Positions 1 to 8,996 of a stretch of 64,000 bases of DNA are shown piece after piece. Within the stretch, counting starts at the first letter, position 1, and the number at the start of each line of letters is the position of its first letter. Where the stretch lies: positions 283,939-347,938 of the forward strand of contig JAFDWQ010000005.1 of the NCBI GenBank assembly GCA_018268395.1, written 5' to 3'. Below the pieces are notes generated by a model, which saw nothing but the letters and a program-made list of their open reading frames with translations, did not search any database and was not told the DNA's origin. This DNA comes from Armatimonadota bacterium. GTDB taxonomy: Bacteria > Armatimonadota > Fimbriimonadia > Fimbriimonadales > Fimbriimonadaceae. The translations under genes were made by a program, and so were the position numbers.

Positions 1-63
1 CGAGGGTTTACGCCGTGAACACGAAGGTTTACGCCGTGAATCCGAGAGAGTCGTTTTACGATC
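1..63. repeat. 21-bp tandem repeat cut by the window edge
   Basis: The 15-mer GGTTTACGCCGTGAA occurs at 5-19 and again at 26-40, giving a 21-bp period in which each unit begins CGA. A third, decayed unit (GTTTTACG) follows up to about 63. The array probably continues to the left of the window. It is not a CRISPR: there are no spacers of constant length between long conserved repeats. Confidence 0.5.
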
Positions 64-240
64 TGTCCAAGTGTCCGACTTAAACATGACTTGATCGCCC
101 AAGACGTCTTGCTCGTACGGTAGCTCACAGAGTCCTGGCGGGTGACGTGGCTATGGCGCGTGGCGTGGCACGCCTGTGGACATGGCCGGAGGACAAACCC
201 GCTCGGTGTCCTCTTGGCTCGCAGGTGATGTCCTCGACCC

Positions 241-306
241 GGTCTGCAACGGGACTGTCGCGCTCGGAAGGCTCGCCATGGCGCGTCGCCAGACCGGGCC
301 ACCCGA
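241..306. repeat. diverged direct repeat, copy 1
   Basis: Shares the blocks CAACGGGAC, CGCTCGGAAGGCTCGC and GCCAGACCGGGCCAC, in the same order and spacing, with 481-546. The offset is exactly 240 bp. The sequence between the blocks has diverged. Confidence 0.6.
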
Positions 307-480
307 CCGGTCTGGCGACGGTGTCCACGCTTCATCCCGCCTGACTGGAGACCGTTGCAGACCGGGGCAAGGACGCCGCGTCACGTTGGCCCGTGAAACC
401 GCGCGTTGTGAGTCGGTGCGGACGAAGCCTCCAGACTCGGTTCGGCGGCGTGCGGTGTGAGGTGGTGTCCGGAGTCTGGA

Positions 481-546
481 GGCAGCCAACGGGACAGGAG
501 CGCTCGGAAGGCTCGCTAGAGAGCATTGCCAGACCGGGCCACACCG
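481..546. repeat. diverged direct repeat, copy 2
   Basis: Second copy of the repeat at 241-306, at an exact 240-bp offset. The two shared blocks at 501-516 and 529-543 are identical in both copies. Confidence 0.6.
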
Positions 547-615
547 ACTTTGCTCGATTGGGAGTCGGTGGTCCGTCACATGCGACTGTGGAAGTGGACG
601 ACCGACTTCCGAGGT

Positions 616-2013
616 TCATTTCGGCGCCGCCGCGAGGACGAACGGCTTGATATAGCCCTGTGCTTTCTCCTTGCTGGCGATGTCGGGAAGGGGGAGCGGC
701 TGGGTGTGGCCGTATTTGGCGCGGAGACCGGCCGTCGCAAGGCGACCCTTCATGGAAAAGTTCAGTGACTTGTTCAGCACCCGCGCGCTCTCTTGCGGAG
801 CGTGGAAACCCATGCCGTTCGTCGCGCTGACGTAGTCCCAGAACATCTGGGCGCGGCGCACGAGGTCGCGGGGGCCGGCGAGCTCTTCTTCGGTCGCGCC
901 GGCTTTCCAGGCGTCACCGATCTCTAAATGAAGCGCGACGAGGGCGTCTTCGGCCTGGTCGAGCATCTCGCGGTTCTTGTCCTGGATCGAGTTGACGCGG
1001 GACTTGATCTCGCTTTCCGACCAGCGGTGGCAGACGCCGCACGAGTTGGAGAGGTTCTCGAGCGGGCTCCGGATCTGGTGGTCGGTGATCTTGACGCCAC
1101 CCTCGGTCCGGTACGGCATGTGGCAGTCGGCGCACGAAACGTTGCGGTAGCTGTGGATCCCGTGTGTGTACACCTCGTAGTCGGGGTGCTGCATCTTGAT
1201 CATCTTCGCGCCAGAGATCGCGTGGGCGAAGTCGACGTGGCCGTTCTTGTCGTAGTACGTCTCGAAGTCTTCGACGTCGAAGCCGTCGTCCCAGGGGAAC
1301 GTGAGGTAGTTCTCGACTTTGCCTTTGAAGTAGTACTCGCTGTGGCACTGGGCGCAGACGAGCGAGCGCATGTCGTTCTGGCTGCTCTTGTTGATGTCCT
1401 TGCCTTGACGCTGGTAGGCCTCGACGATCGCAGGGCGGTTGATCTCCAGGTTCAGGTTGGTGGGGTTGTGGCAGTCACGGCAGCCGATCGTGTTGCCGAT
1501 CTGGTCTTTGTAACTGCTGAACTTGGCGGCGTAGAACTTGGCCGGGCCGATCTCGGACATGAGGCGGGGCACATCGGGGCTCTTGCAGGAGTAGCACGTG
1601 CCGGGTGTCTTCTCGCTGATGCGGCCGGTGCCTCGGACGTCTTCGAGCGAGTAACCGTGCCCACGAGGAGCGTTGTAGTCTTTCGCGAACGGGTATCCGG
1701 CCCAAATGACGACAAGGCGCGGGTTCTCCTGAAGGTAGTCGCGCTTTCCGGAACCGGCGTATTTGGTCAGCGAGGTCATCTGGCGGGTCTTTTCCCAGCC
1801 TTCGAATTCGCGCGGGAAGCTCAGGCCCCACTTGGAGTTGTCGGTCTCCCATTGACCGAGCGGCGTGAAGAAGCGGGCGTGGCTTTGGGCTTCCTCGCCC
1901 CGCCGCTCTTGGACGGAGCCTGCAAGGAGCCCGAGAAGGAAGGTTCCACAGGCAGCGGCGATCAAGACCACAGGGCCGATCCAGGTGCGTCGTTTGGGTT
2001 CAGGTGTGCTCAT
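616..2013 (-). CDS. nrfA: cytochrome c nitrite reductase, catalytic subunit NrfA
   Basis: Periplasmic pentaheme enzyme that reduces nitrite to ammonium with six electrons, taking them from NrfH. The 465-residue product has an N-terminal membrane anchor/signal, then the family hallmark heme site CYSCK (lysine-ligated active-site heme), followed by four ordinary CxxCH sites: CRDCH, CAQCH, CADCH and CGVCH. The length fits the family. The ATG at 2013 overlaps the nrfH stop by 4 bp (ATGA), so the two are translationally coupled. An open frame continues upstream of this ATG but only reads through nrfH out of frame. No nitrite-responsive regulator lies next to it. Confidence 0.97.
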   Translation of the reverse strand: MSTPEPKRRTWIGPVVLIAAACGTFLLGLLAGSVQERRGEEAQSHARFFTPLGQWETDNSKWGLSFPREFEGWEKTRQMTSLTKYAGSGKRDYLQENPRLVVIWAGYPFAKDYNAPRGHGYSLEDVRGTGRISEKTPGTCYSCKSPDVPRLMSEIGPAKFYAAKFSSYKDQIGNTIGCRDCHNPTNLNLEINRPAIVEAYQRQGKDINKSSQNDMRSLVCAQCHSEYYFKGKVENYLTFPWDDGFDVEDFETYYDKNGHVDFAHAISGAKMIKMQHPDYEVYTHGIHSYRNVSCADCHMPYRTEGGVKITDHQIRSPLENLSNSCGVCHRWSESEIKSRVNSIQDKNREMLDQAEDALVALHLEIGDAWKAGATEEELAGPRDLVRRAQMFWDYVSATNGMGFHAPQESARVLNKSLNFSMKGRLATAGLRAKYGHTQPLPLPDIASKEKAQGYIKPFVLAAAPK

Positions 2014-2570
2014 GGTTTCTTTAGGCCGGTCATCCAGTCGGGAGTGACTGGGGCGAGCCGCGGGACGGCGGCGTTCGGCGCGCTGCTGATGCTGTGGACA
2101 CTGCCGTGCGGCGTGCTCCTGTGGCAGTCGGTGCACCAGCGTTGGGCGTCGTGGGGGAACTTGACCGAGGACATCGTCGCCGTGTGACACCGGACGCAGT
2201 TCTCTTGGATCACTTTGCGCGACTCCGGAATCGGTCGCATGACTTGCGGCTCTTGGTGGAGCGTGAAGACGGTCGAGTGGCGGAGACCGTCGTTGGCCTT
2301 GAACCAGTACTTCCGGGCGACGGAATCGTGAGGGACGTGGCAGTCGTTGCAGTTCGCGACTTTGGCGTGGCTCCCGCGCTGCCAACTCGCGTACATCGAG
2401 TTCATGACGTGGCAGTTGATGCAGGCTTTGGGATCGTCGGAGGCATAGCTCAAGGCGTTGCTCGCCGTGGCGACGTAGGCCCCGAGTCCGATGAAAGTGC
2501 CGCAAGCCGTCCATGCGGCGACGGCGGTCACCCTCCTTGCCTTGCTTCCCGCGTTCGCCACTGGCTCCAT
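2010..2570 (-). CDS. nrfH: cytochrome c nitrite reductase, small subunit NrfH
   Basis: Membrane-anchored tetraheme quinol dehydrogenase of the NapC/NirT family; it oxidises menaquinol and feeds NrfA. The 186-residue product has one N-terminal transmembrane helix (about residues 15-35) and four heme motifs: CINCH (followed by VM, the NrfH-type first heme with a nearby methionine), CNDCH, CVRCH and CTDCH. It is first in the nrfHA operon. Together with mqnD in this window it fits a menaquinone-based anaerobic nitrite-respiring or nitrite-detoxifying chain. Confidence 0.96.
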   Translation of the reverse strand: MEPVANAGSKARRVTAVAAWTACGTFIGLGAYVATASNALSYASDDPKACINCHVMNSMYASWQRGSHAKVANCNDCHVPHDSVARKYWFKANDGLRHSTVFTLHQEPQVMRPIPESRKVIQENCVRCHTATMSSVKFPHDAQRWCTDCHRSTPHGSVHSISSAPNAAVPRLAPVTPDWMTGLKKP

Positions 2571-2601
2571 CGTGAACTTCGCCTTACGATACGGCCAAAG
2601 C

Positions 2602-2629
2602 TTGACAAAAGGGTGTCCTTATTAATAAT
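2602..2629 (+). promoter_or_regulatory. sigma-70-type promoter, probably for pdhB
   Basis: A perfect -35 TTGACA (2602-2607), a 16-bp spacer and AATAAT (2624-2629, five of six matches to the -10 consensus). It faces the E1-beta gene, whose ATG is about 150 bases downstream. The site lies in the divergent gap between nrfH and this gene. Confidence 0.6.
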
Positions 2630-2785
2630 GACGGAGCCGTATGACGGTGGTCATAGTGCTCCCCGGACGGACGCCGAACCTTGTCGGGACCTCGTCCAGG
2701 GTCCGGCATCACGATGAGGGCAGGGGTATCCTGGGCGGACAGCGCGGGCAACGGCGCCCAGCCGATCCACCCTTCCAAGGTCCCT

Positions 2786-3768
<983 letters not shown>

Positions 3769-3772
<4 letters not shown>

Positions 3773-4665
3773 TCCTTGCCGCCGCTTTCGGACGGCTTGC
3801 CTACGGCGAAGAACTCTCTCTCGCCGTTGATCGAGAGGCCGAACCTCGTGACCGCACTCCGGAAGCGCACGCGGAGGCGCTCGCCGTCCGGTCCGGGGAG
3901 GTAAGCGGGAAAGTCGTCCAAGGCGGTGCTCGCGTCGCGGACGAGGTTGTCGCCACCCGTGCCGCGAGGGAAGCTCAAGGTCGCGCCGCCCTCGCTCATG
4001 CGGAAGTCGCCGACGAGCGAGCAGGCGAGCGTGAAGGCAAGGGGTTGGGGCTGACCGAGTTCTGGGGCGTCAAGAACGACGTCGGCCATGAACGTGACGG
4101 ACACGCGGTAGACGCCGTCTTGAAGCGAATAGACCGTGCCCTGGCGCGCCCCCGGCTTTTGGACGATCTTGAACTTGTCGAGGCGGACGGCACCGACGTT
4201 GAACTTCTGTAGCTGGGGTCCATAGTCGGCGGACGGTCCGAACGACTGGAACTCCTCGTTGTTCAGAAGGCACGCGCCTCGAAAGGTGAGCGGTTCGTTG
4301 ACGACGCGGTCGAGGACGTAGTTCGACAGGGACACTTGTTGCGTCTCAAGGTCGATGTCCAGGTCGAAACTGCCTTTGCTTCGCAGGACGCCCCAATAGC
4401 CGATCTCCCAGACGGGCTTGGCCGCGACCATCGCGTTGACGTCGGCCTGGGGTTCGGCCGCCTTTCCCGGAGAGGTGCGCGAACCGCCCGGGTTCCGTCC
4501 CGAGTCGAAGTCGCCTCGGAACCCGCCTTCCGTCCAGAGCAAGATCTTCGCATTGCCGTCCGTGTACGTCCTGTTCGGATCGACCTGAAAGTGGAACTTT
4601 TGCGCCTGGGAGAACGCCGGACACACGAGAACGGCGGCGAGGAGCACGGTCGAGAGGCGTCGCAT
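3769..4665 (-). CDS. exported protein of unknown function
   Basis: 298 residues with a clear Sec signal peptide ending at FSQAQ (cleavage near residue 22). The mature part is predicted beta-rich, with no cysteines forming a motif and no family I recognise. The middle (residues about 85-190) contains alternating polar/hydrophobic strands. It stands alone: it overlaps the convergent pdhB by 4 bp and is followed on the same strand by unrelated genes. Likely periplasmic or surface located. I cannot assign a function. Confidence 0.7.
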
Positions 4666-4761
4666 GGGAAGACCTTGGTCAGGAAAAGTCGAAGGAACCG
4701 GAATTCAGTCTAGCACGAGGTTTGACGTCCGGTTCCTGCGTCCGTTCTGTCCGTCCGCCGA

Positions 4762-5466
4762 CTATTCGCGCCGTTTGACGGAGCCGGAACCGAACACGTC
4801 TTGGGACACGGTGGGATGTCCGCGATAGACGACGTCGCCGGAACCTGCGATCGTGACTTCGAGTTTGTCGGTCGTCCCGACCTGCGCGTCGCCGCTGCCT
4901 GCGATGGAGATTTCGGCCGACTTCGAGAGCAACCTGTCGGCCTTGAGGTTGCCGGATCCGGCGATCGAGGCTTGCAGGTCGTCCAGGGTCCCGCTCAAGG
5001 TGACGTCCCCCGAGCCGGCGACGCTCACGTCGAAATCTGCGCCTTTCAGCCCGTCGAAGACACAGTCGCCCGAGCCTGCCAGACTGAACGACGCGGGTTG
5101 CGGGCCTTTGACGACGATGGAGACGGGTCCGGGGTCGCCCTTGCCCGTCAGATGGATTTCGAGCGACTTGTCTTCCAGCCTGTATTTGATCCTCTTGAGC
5201 GTATCGGGCCGGCACTTGACGTCGAACGACGCCTTGGCGGCGCGTTGCCACGTGACGTCCATCGGACCGGACACGCCCAACGACTCATAGGTGCCTTGAA
5301 GGACGGTGGTCGGCGCGGAGACACGCTCCCCAGAGAAGTCGTCGAACGACTGTGCGAAGGAGCTCATTCCTTTCTTGAAGCCGACGATGCCGAAGACGAC
5401 CATGCCGAAGAGACCGGCAAGGATGCCGACCATGACCAGAAGGGCGAGGAAGCGTCCAGGCTTCAT
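4762..5466 (-). CDS. membrane-anchored GIN-domain (DUF2807) protein
   Basis: 234 residues: one N-terminal transmembrane helix (about residues 6-28), then a beta-helical GIN-type domain with the recurring motif AGSGD/AGSGN at least six times (for example SLAGSGDCVF, SVAGSGDVTL, TIAGSGDVVY). This is the pattern of the DUF2807 putative adhesin-head family, thought to form a right-handed beta helix. The start at 5466 was chosen because the helix begins there; a longer open frame upstream reads through rdgB. TACTCT lies 5 nt upstream and no Shine-Dalgarno is visible. Function of the family is not established. Confidence 0.85.
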   Translation of the reverse strand: MKPGRFLALLVMVGILAGLFGMVVFGIVGFKKGMSSFAQSFDDFSGERVSAPTTVLQGTYESLGVSGPMDVTWQRAAKASFDVKCRPDTLKRIKYRLEDKSLEIHLTGKGDPGPVSIVVKGPQPASFSLAGSGDCVFDGLKGADFDVSVAGSGDVTLSGTLDDLQASIAGSGNLKADRLLSKSAEISIAGSGDAQVGTTDKLEVTIAGSGDVVYRGHPTVSQDVFGSGSVKRRE

Positions 5467-5471
5467 AACCG

Positions 5472-5477
5472 AGAGTA
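5472..5477 (-). promoter_or_regulatory. -10-like hexamer TACTCT of the GIN-domain gene
   Basis: Read on the minus strand: TACTCT, 5 nt, ATG. Transcription would start at or next to the start codon (leaderless). It belongs to a recurring pattern described in the findings. Confidence 0.35.
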
Positions 5478-5521
5478 CGGACGGTCGCAGTGATTGGTTT
5501 CGGGACTTCGAACCGGGCCCA

Positions 5522-6133
5522 TCAGCCGGCGACGCCGAGTTCGGCAAGGCGGTCGCCGAGCAGACGCAGGACTTTGCCGCGATGGCTGACGGCGTGCTTT
5601 TGCCCAGGTGTGAGGTCGGCCATCGTGCATCCGTGGTCCGGGAGCCAGAAGATCGGGTCGTAGCCGAATCCGCCGGACCCGCTGGGCGCGAGGGCGATGC
5701 GTCCTTCGCAGACGCCTTCGAAGGTCTCCGTCGGCCGACCTGGCGCGGCAAGGGCGACGAAGCAGCGGAACCGGGCGCCACGCTGCTCGTCAGGCAAGCC
5801 ATCGAGCCGTTCGAGGACGACGCGCATTTTCTCGGTGAACGGAGCGTCCTCGCCGATGAAGCGCTTGCTGAAAACGCCCAACTCCCCGGGGATCGCGTCG
5901 ATCTCGAGTCCCGCGTCGTCGGCCACGCACCACTCGCCCGTATGGGCGACGGCCGATCCGGCTTTGATCACGGCGTTTTCTTCGTACGTCGATCCGGTTT
6001 CGTCCGGTTCTGGCGCGCCGGGAAAGTCGGCGAACGTGAGAATCTGGAGGGAAGGGAACCGGGCCTGCAGGATCGTCGCCATCTCGACCCCTTTCTTGAC
6101 GTTGTGGGTCGCGACGACGATCCTGTCGGTCAA
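5522..6133 (-). CDS. rdgB: XTP/dITP pyrophosphatase (RdgB/HAM1 family)
   Basis: House-cleaning nucleotide pyrophosphatase that removes ITP, XTP and their deoxy forms. 203 residues. Visible family motifs: [12 protein letters not shown] at the N terminus (the usual T-x-N-x-x-K nucleotide-binding motif), [11 protein letters not shown], the catalytic [21 protein letters not shown] and the C-terminal [10 protein letters not shown]. The start is a TTG at 6133, because the family begins exactly there ([11 protein letters not shown]); it overlaps the rph stop by 4 bases, so the two genes are coupled, an arrangement common in bacteria. Confidence 0.95.
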   Translation of the reverse strand: MTDRIVVATHNVKKGVEMATILQARFPSLQILTFADFPGAPEPDETGSTYEENAVIKAGSAVAHTGEWCVADDAGLEIDAIPGELGVFSKRFIGEDAPFTEKMRVVLERLDGLPDEQRGARFRCFVALAAPGRPTETFEGVCEGRIALAPSGSGGFGYDPIFWLPDHGCTMADLTPGQKHAVSHRGKVLRLLGDRLAELGVAG

Positions 6134-6843
6134 ACGCCTAAGACCTCGCGCTGCTTCGCGACGAGTTCGTCGATGCCTTTCTTGGCGAGCGAGAGCATGC
6201 GGCCGAGAGAGTCCGCACCGAAAGGCGCCGTTTCGGCGGTGCCCTGGACTTCGACGAACTTGCCCGAGCCCGTCATGACGACGTTCATGTCGGTGGCGGC
6301 GGTCGAGTCCTCCTCGTAACACAGGTCCAAGACTTCCGTGTTCCTGCAGACGCCCACGCTCACGGCGGCAAGCGGTTCGGGCAAGGGGTTCTTCCGGATC
6401 ATCTTCTGCGACATCATCCACTGCACGGCGTCATAGAGGGCCACATAGCCGCCGGTGATCGAGGCACAGCGCGTGCCGCCGTCAGCCTGGAGGGCGTCAC
6501 AGTCGATCGTGATCGTCCTTTCGCCGAGGCAGTCCAGGTTCATCACGGCGCGGAGAGCACGCCCGACGAGCCGCTGGATCTCCATCGAGCGACCGTTCGG
6601 CCCTCGGAACGAATCGCGCTGGTTGCGCTGTTTGCCCGAGCGGGGAAGCATGGAGTATTCCGCTGTGACCCAACCCTGGCCCGAACCCTTCAGAAACTGA
6701 GGGACTCGCTCTTCGACGGTCGCGGTGACCAGGACGTGGGTCTCTCCCATTTTGATCAGACAGGAGCCCTCCGCGAACTTCGCGAAACCTCGCTCCATCG
6801 AGACGTTCCGGAGTTGGTCAGGGGCTCTTCCGTCGGGTCGCAT
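6130..6843 (-). CDS. rph: ribonuclease PH
   Basis: Phosphorolytic 3'-5' exoribonuclease that trims the 3' ends of tRNA precursors. 237 residues, the usual length. Family signatures: [14 protein letters not shown] at the start, [32 protein letters not shown] (phosphate-binding loop and RNA-contact arginines), [20 protein letters not shown] and [20 protein letters not shown]. The ATG at 6843 matches the family start; the frame remains open for 26 more codons. First gene of the rph-rdgB pair. Confidence 0.96.
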   Translation of the reverse strand: MRPDGRAPDQLRNVSMERGFAKFAEGSCLIKMGETHVLVTATVEERVPQFLKGSGQGWVTAEYSMLPRSGKQRNQRDSFRGPNGRSMEIQRLVGRALRAVMNLDCLGERTITIDCDALQADGGTRCASITGGYVALYDAVQWMMSQKMIRKNPLPEPLAAVSVGVCRNTEVLDLCYEEDSTAATDMNVVMTGSGKFVEVQGTAETAPFGADSLGRMLSLAKKGIDELVAKQREVLGV

Positions 6844-6958
6844 GTACCAGGGATAGTACCTGGCGGGCGGCCCGGTCCCCTTCGGATCGCGAAACTCCAG
6901 GAAGGAGGAAAGGCGGAACACTGTGCCTGCTCTGATGTGTCATACTGTTGCAATAAGC

Positions 6959-7447
6959 ATGAAACGGTTCGACGTCGACAAGTGGGGAGCCTTTGCAAGC
7001 GGACTCTGCGCGGTGCACTGTCTGCTCGTGGGCGTCGCGTTCGGACTTCTGCCCGTCCTCGGGCTGGAATTCATGGCCTCGCACGAGGCCGAGATCGGTT
7101 TCTTTTCTGCGGCGATCCTGTTCGGGTTCTGGGCCATTGCCAGCGGCCGAAGGAAGCACGGTTCTTGGTTGCCGGCCAAGGTTTTTGCCGCCGGACTGGC
7201 CCTCGTCGCGGTCAGCCACTTCGTGATCGGCCATCCGGACGGGCACGGCCACGGGCTCCACTCGGCCGTAGGGCTGCAGTTGCCCGAGTCCTTCGGTGCT
7301 GTCGGCACGGCGATGGCGGTGGCCGGAGGTTTGACTTTGGTGGCGTTCCACTTCGTCAACCACAGGCTGGCGAACAAGGCCACTTGCGGGTGTCCGGTCT
7401 GTCACATCGAGGACGGTGTGCGTCCCGTCGTTCACGAGCGGCGCTAA
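6959..7447 (+). CDS. MerC-domain integral membrane protein
   Basis: 162 residues with about four transmembrane helices. The pair of cysteines at the start of helix 1 (SGLCAVHCLLVG) matches the MerC mercury-transport family, which is also widespread as a domain of unknown substrate outside mer operons. A histidine/glycine-rich loop (GHPDGHGHG) and a C-terminal CGCPVCH motif could bind metal. No merA, merR or merP is near, so a role in mercury uptake is not supported; a general metal or redox role is possible. Start at 6959; an in-frame ATG 12 codons earlier is an alternative. Confidence 0.8.
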   Translation: MKRFDVDKWGAFASGLCAVHCLLVGVAFGLLPVLGLEFMASHEAEIGFFSAAILFGFWAIASGRRKHGSWLPAKVFAAGLALVAVSHFVIGHPDGHGHGLHSAVGLQLPESFGAVGTAMAVAGGLTLVAFHFVNHRLANKATCGCPVCHIEDGVRPVVHERR

Positions 7448-7451
7448 AAAA

Positions 7452-7472
7452 GGCGGTCGTTCCCCGACCGCC
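7452..7472. terminator. bidirectional intrinsic terminator
   Basis: A perfect 8-bp G/C stem (GGCGGTCG / CGACCGCC) around a 5-nt loop, flanked on the left by AAAAAA. Read on the plus strand it closes the MerC gene; read on the minus strand the hairpin is followed by a run of T, the textbook form of an intrinsic terminator. No minus-strand gene is recognised upstream of it. Confidence 0.7.
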
Positions 7473-7721
7473 CAAAAGTGCCTCACTGGAATGAGACCGA
7501 TCATGAAGACTTGCACCGTACGTGCCTGATTCTCGGACGCTTCGCATTGGCGGACGTCGTCCTGCCAGCATGGAGTGGAACACCGCCCTGCGTCCCCTTG
7601 GCGGCGCTCAACTAGGATCGTGGCCATTGCTGGTTCGGAAAAACAGCGAAACTTCGTATAAGTTAAGGTTTTGAATCTGGCCGACCCGTTAAGTTTGAGC
7701 GCCGAAGGTCGATCGTCAGGG

Positions 7722-7727
7722 TAGGAT
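7722..7727 (+). promoter_or_regulatory. -10-like hexamer TAGGAT of the HTH/TPR gene
   Basis: TAGGAT, 8 nt, GTG start codon, with no Shine-Dalgarno sequence: candidate leaderless start. Confidence 0.35.
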
Positions 7728-7735
7728 CGGCCCGA

Positions 7736-8947
7736 GTGGCCACTTCCGGGCAAGCCCGTAAGAGGGCGGTGCGCCTGACTCCTCAAGCGATCGACCTCTT
7801 AACGCACAGACTGATCGACGACTGGGCTGCGCGCGGCGGCACGGTCAAATTGACGCGCGAAGCCAGAGCGGAGCGCCTTGGACTCAGTGTCGTCACGACG
7901 GACCGGATCCTGAAGGGCCTTGGGGTCGACAGGTCCAGTCTGATCACGGCTTTTACGAGCCTGGGACTTCCTTGGGACGACCGTTACTGCCGTTCTTGTT
8001 CGGAGGAAAGCGGACCACAGCCGACGACGGCCGTTATCGGGGCCCGACCGAAACGGACATGGCCCGTCGTCGCCTCGACGTTCGGGACGCTCGCGATCAT
8101 CGTGGCGAGTTTCGTCGCATTGAGGCCGCTGACGGTCAGGGCCGACGACGATCCGGTCAGCAAGTGGCAAAGGGAATACGCGGCCACGATGAACGAGGCC
8201 GTCCAGGACTACTACGACGGCGACTATGAATCGTCTCGTGCCTTGTTGCGGAAAGCGAAACGCATGGCGGTCGAATTCAGGGACGTTTTGGCGATCGCCT
8301 GGTCGACACGTGTGGAAGCCGACCTGGAAGCCGAACGCGGGGATTTGGAGGCGGCTCTGGACAAGTACGGTCGCGCCCGGATCCTGTTCGAATCGGTAGG
8401 CGCCCTGGACGGCGTGGCCGCATCGATCGAATCGACGGCCGAAATCGAACTTCGATCCGGCCGCTTGAAAGAAGCACGGTCGCTCTATCTGGAGTTCAAG
8501 CGATTGGCCGAACAGCGCCAGGATTCTCCCGGCGTGGCGTCCGCCCTTCGCGGTCTCGGAAGCGTCGAGGCGAAGTCAGGGCGGCGCGACGCGGCCAAGG
8601 CGTCGTTCCAAAAGGGATTGAACGTCTTCTCAGACCGGCCTGACGACAACATCGCGGTCGACATCAGGGCCAGGCTCGCCCTCGTTTGGGCCGAGGAAGG
8701 GGACTTGAGAAGGGCCGCAACCGTCCTTGGACAATGTCTGCGGCACTGGCAGCGACAAGGCCATGAGAGGTGGGTGGCTACGACGCGCGCCCAACTCGCG
8801 TCGGTCTACATGAGGGCGGGCGACCTTGATCGGGCGCGTTCTGAGGCCGAGGTGGCGAGGACGGGGTTCCAGAACGTTCAAGACCGCGTCGGGGTCCGTG
8901 AATGCGAGCGCCTGCTCGAATCGATCGGCCTACGCGCGAACGGCTGA
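7736..8947 (+). CDS. HTH / transmembrane / TPR protein
   Basis: 403 residues. The N terminus (about residues 10-75) resembles a helix-turn-helix (TREARAERLGLSVVTTDRILKGL); a single transmembrane segment follows (about 108-128), then six or so TPR-like helical hairpins to the C terminus (for example RSGRLKEARSLYLEFKRLAE). This resembles membrane-tethered regulators that couple a DNA-binding domain to an outward protein-interaction domain, but the family is not one I can name. The start is a GTG with no visible ribosome site. It is monocistronic: dnaN lies convergent downstream. Confidence 0.75.
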   Translation: MATSGQARKRAVRLTPQAIDLLTHRLIDDWAARGGTVKLTREARAERLGLSVVTTDRILKGLGVDRSSLITAFTSLGLPWDDRYCRSCSEESGPQPTTAVIGARPKRTWPVVASTFGTLAIIVASFVALRPLTVRADDDPVSKWQREYAATMNEAVQDYYDGDYESSRALLRKAKRMAVEFRDVLAIAWSTRVEADLEAERGDLEAALDKYGRARILFESVGALDGVAASIESTAEIELRSGRLKEARSLYLEFKRLAEQRQDSPGVASALRGLGSVEAKSGRRDAAKASFQKGLNVFSDRPDDNIAVDIRARLALVWAEEGDLRRAATVLGQCLRHWQRQGHERWVATTRAQLASVYMRAGDLDRARSEAEVARTGFQNVQDRVGVRECERLLESIGLRANG

Positions 8948-8996
8948 CCCGTGACCACGCTGGACGGGGCAAGGGACGGCCCGCGCGGGGGGGCCT

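Larger units (their letters stand above)
64..615. other. intergenic region without a credible gene
   Basis: About 550 bases downstream of nrfA. Several open frames cross it on both strands, but they are arginine/serine/proline-rich and mutually overlapping, without start signals, as expected of random high-GC DNA. The only structure seen is a diverged direct repeat (241-306 and 481-546). Confidence 0.6.

Noticed and set aside
1-63. CRISPR array
   Set aside because: Only two clear 21-bp units with no unique spacers of constant length; no cas genes in the window. The Cas4-like nuclease at 42279 stands alone.
125-650. Several small ORFs on both strands in the first 650 bases
   Set aside because: They overlap one another, lack start signals and are compositionally random; the DNA repeat explains their similar peptides.
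928-2187. Long plus-strand open frame antisense to nrfA/nrfH (419 codons)
   Set aside because: The heme motifs of nrfA and nrfH on the opposite strand are decisive; the plus frame is Val/Asp/Arg-rich, as expected from the complement of high-GC coding DNA.
6959-7447. Mercury-resistance operon
   Set aside because: Only a MerC-like membrane protein is present; no merR, merA, merT or merP.
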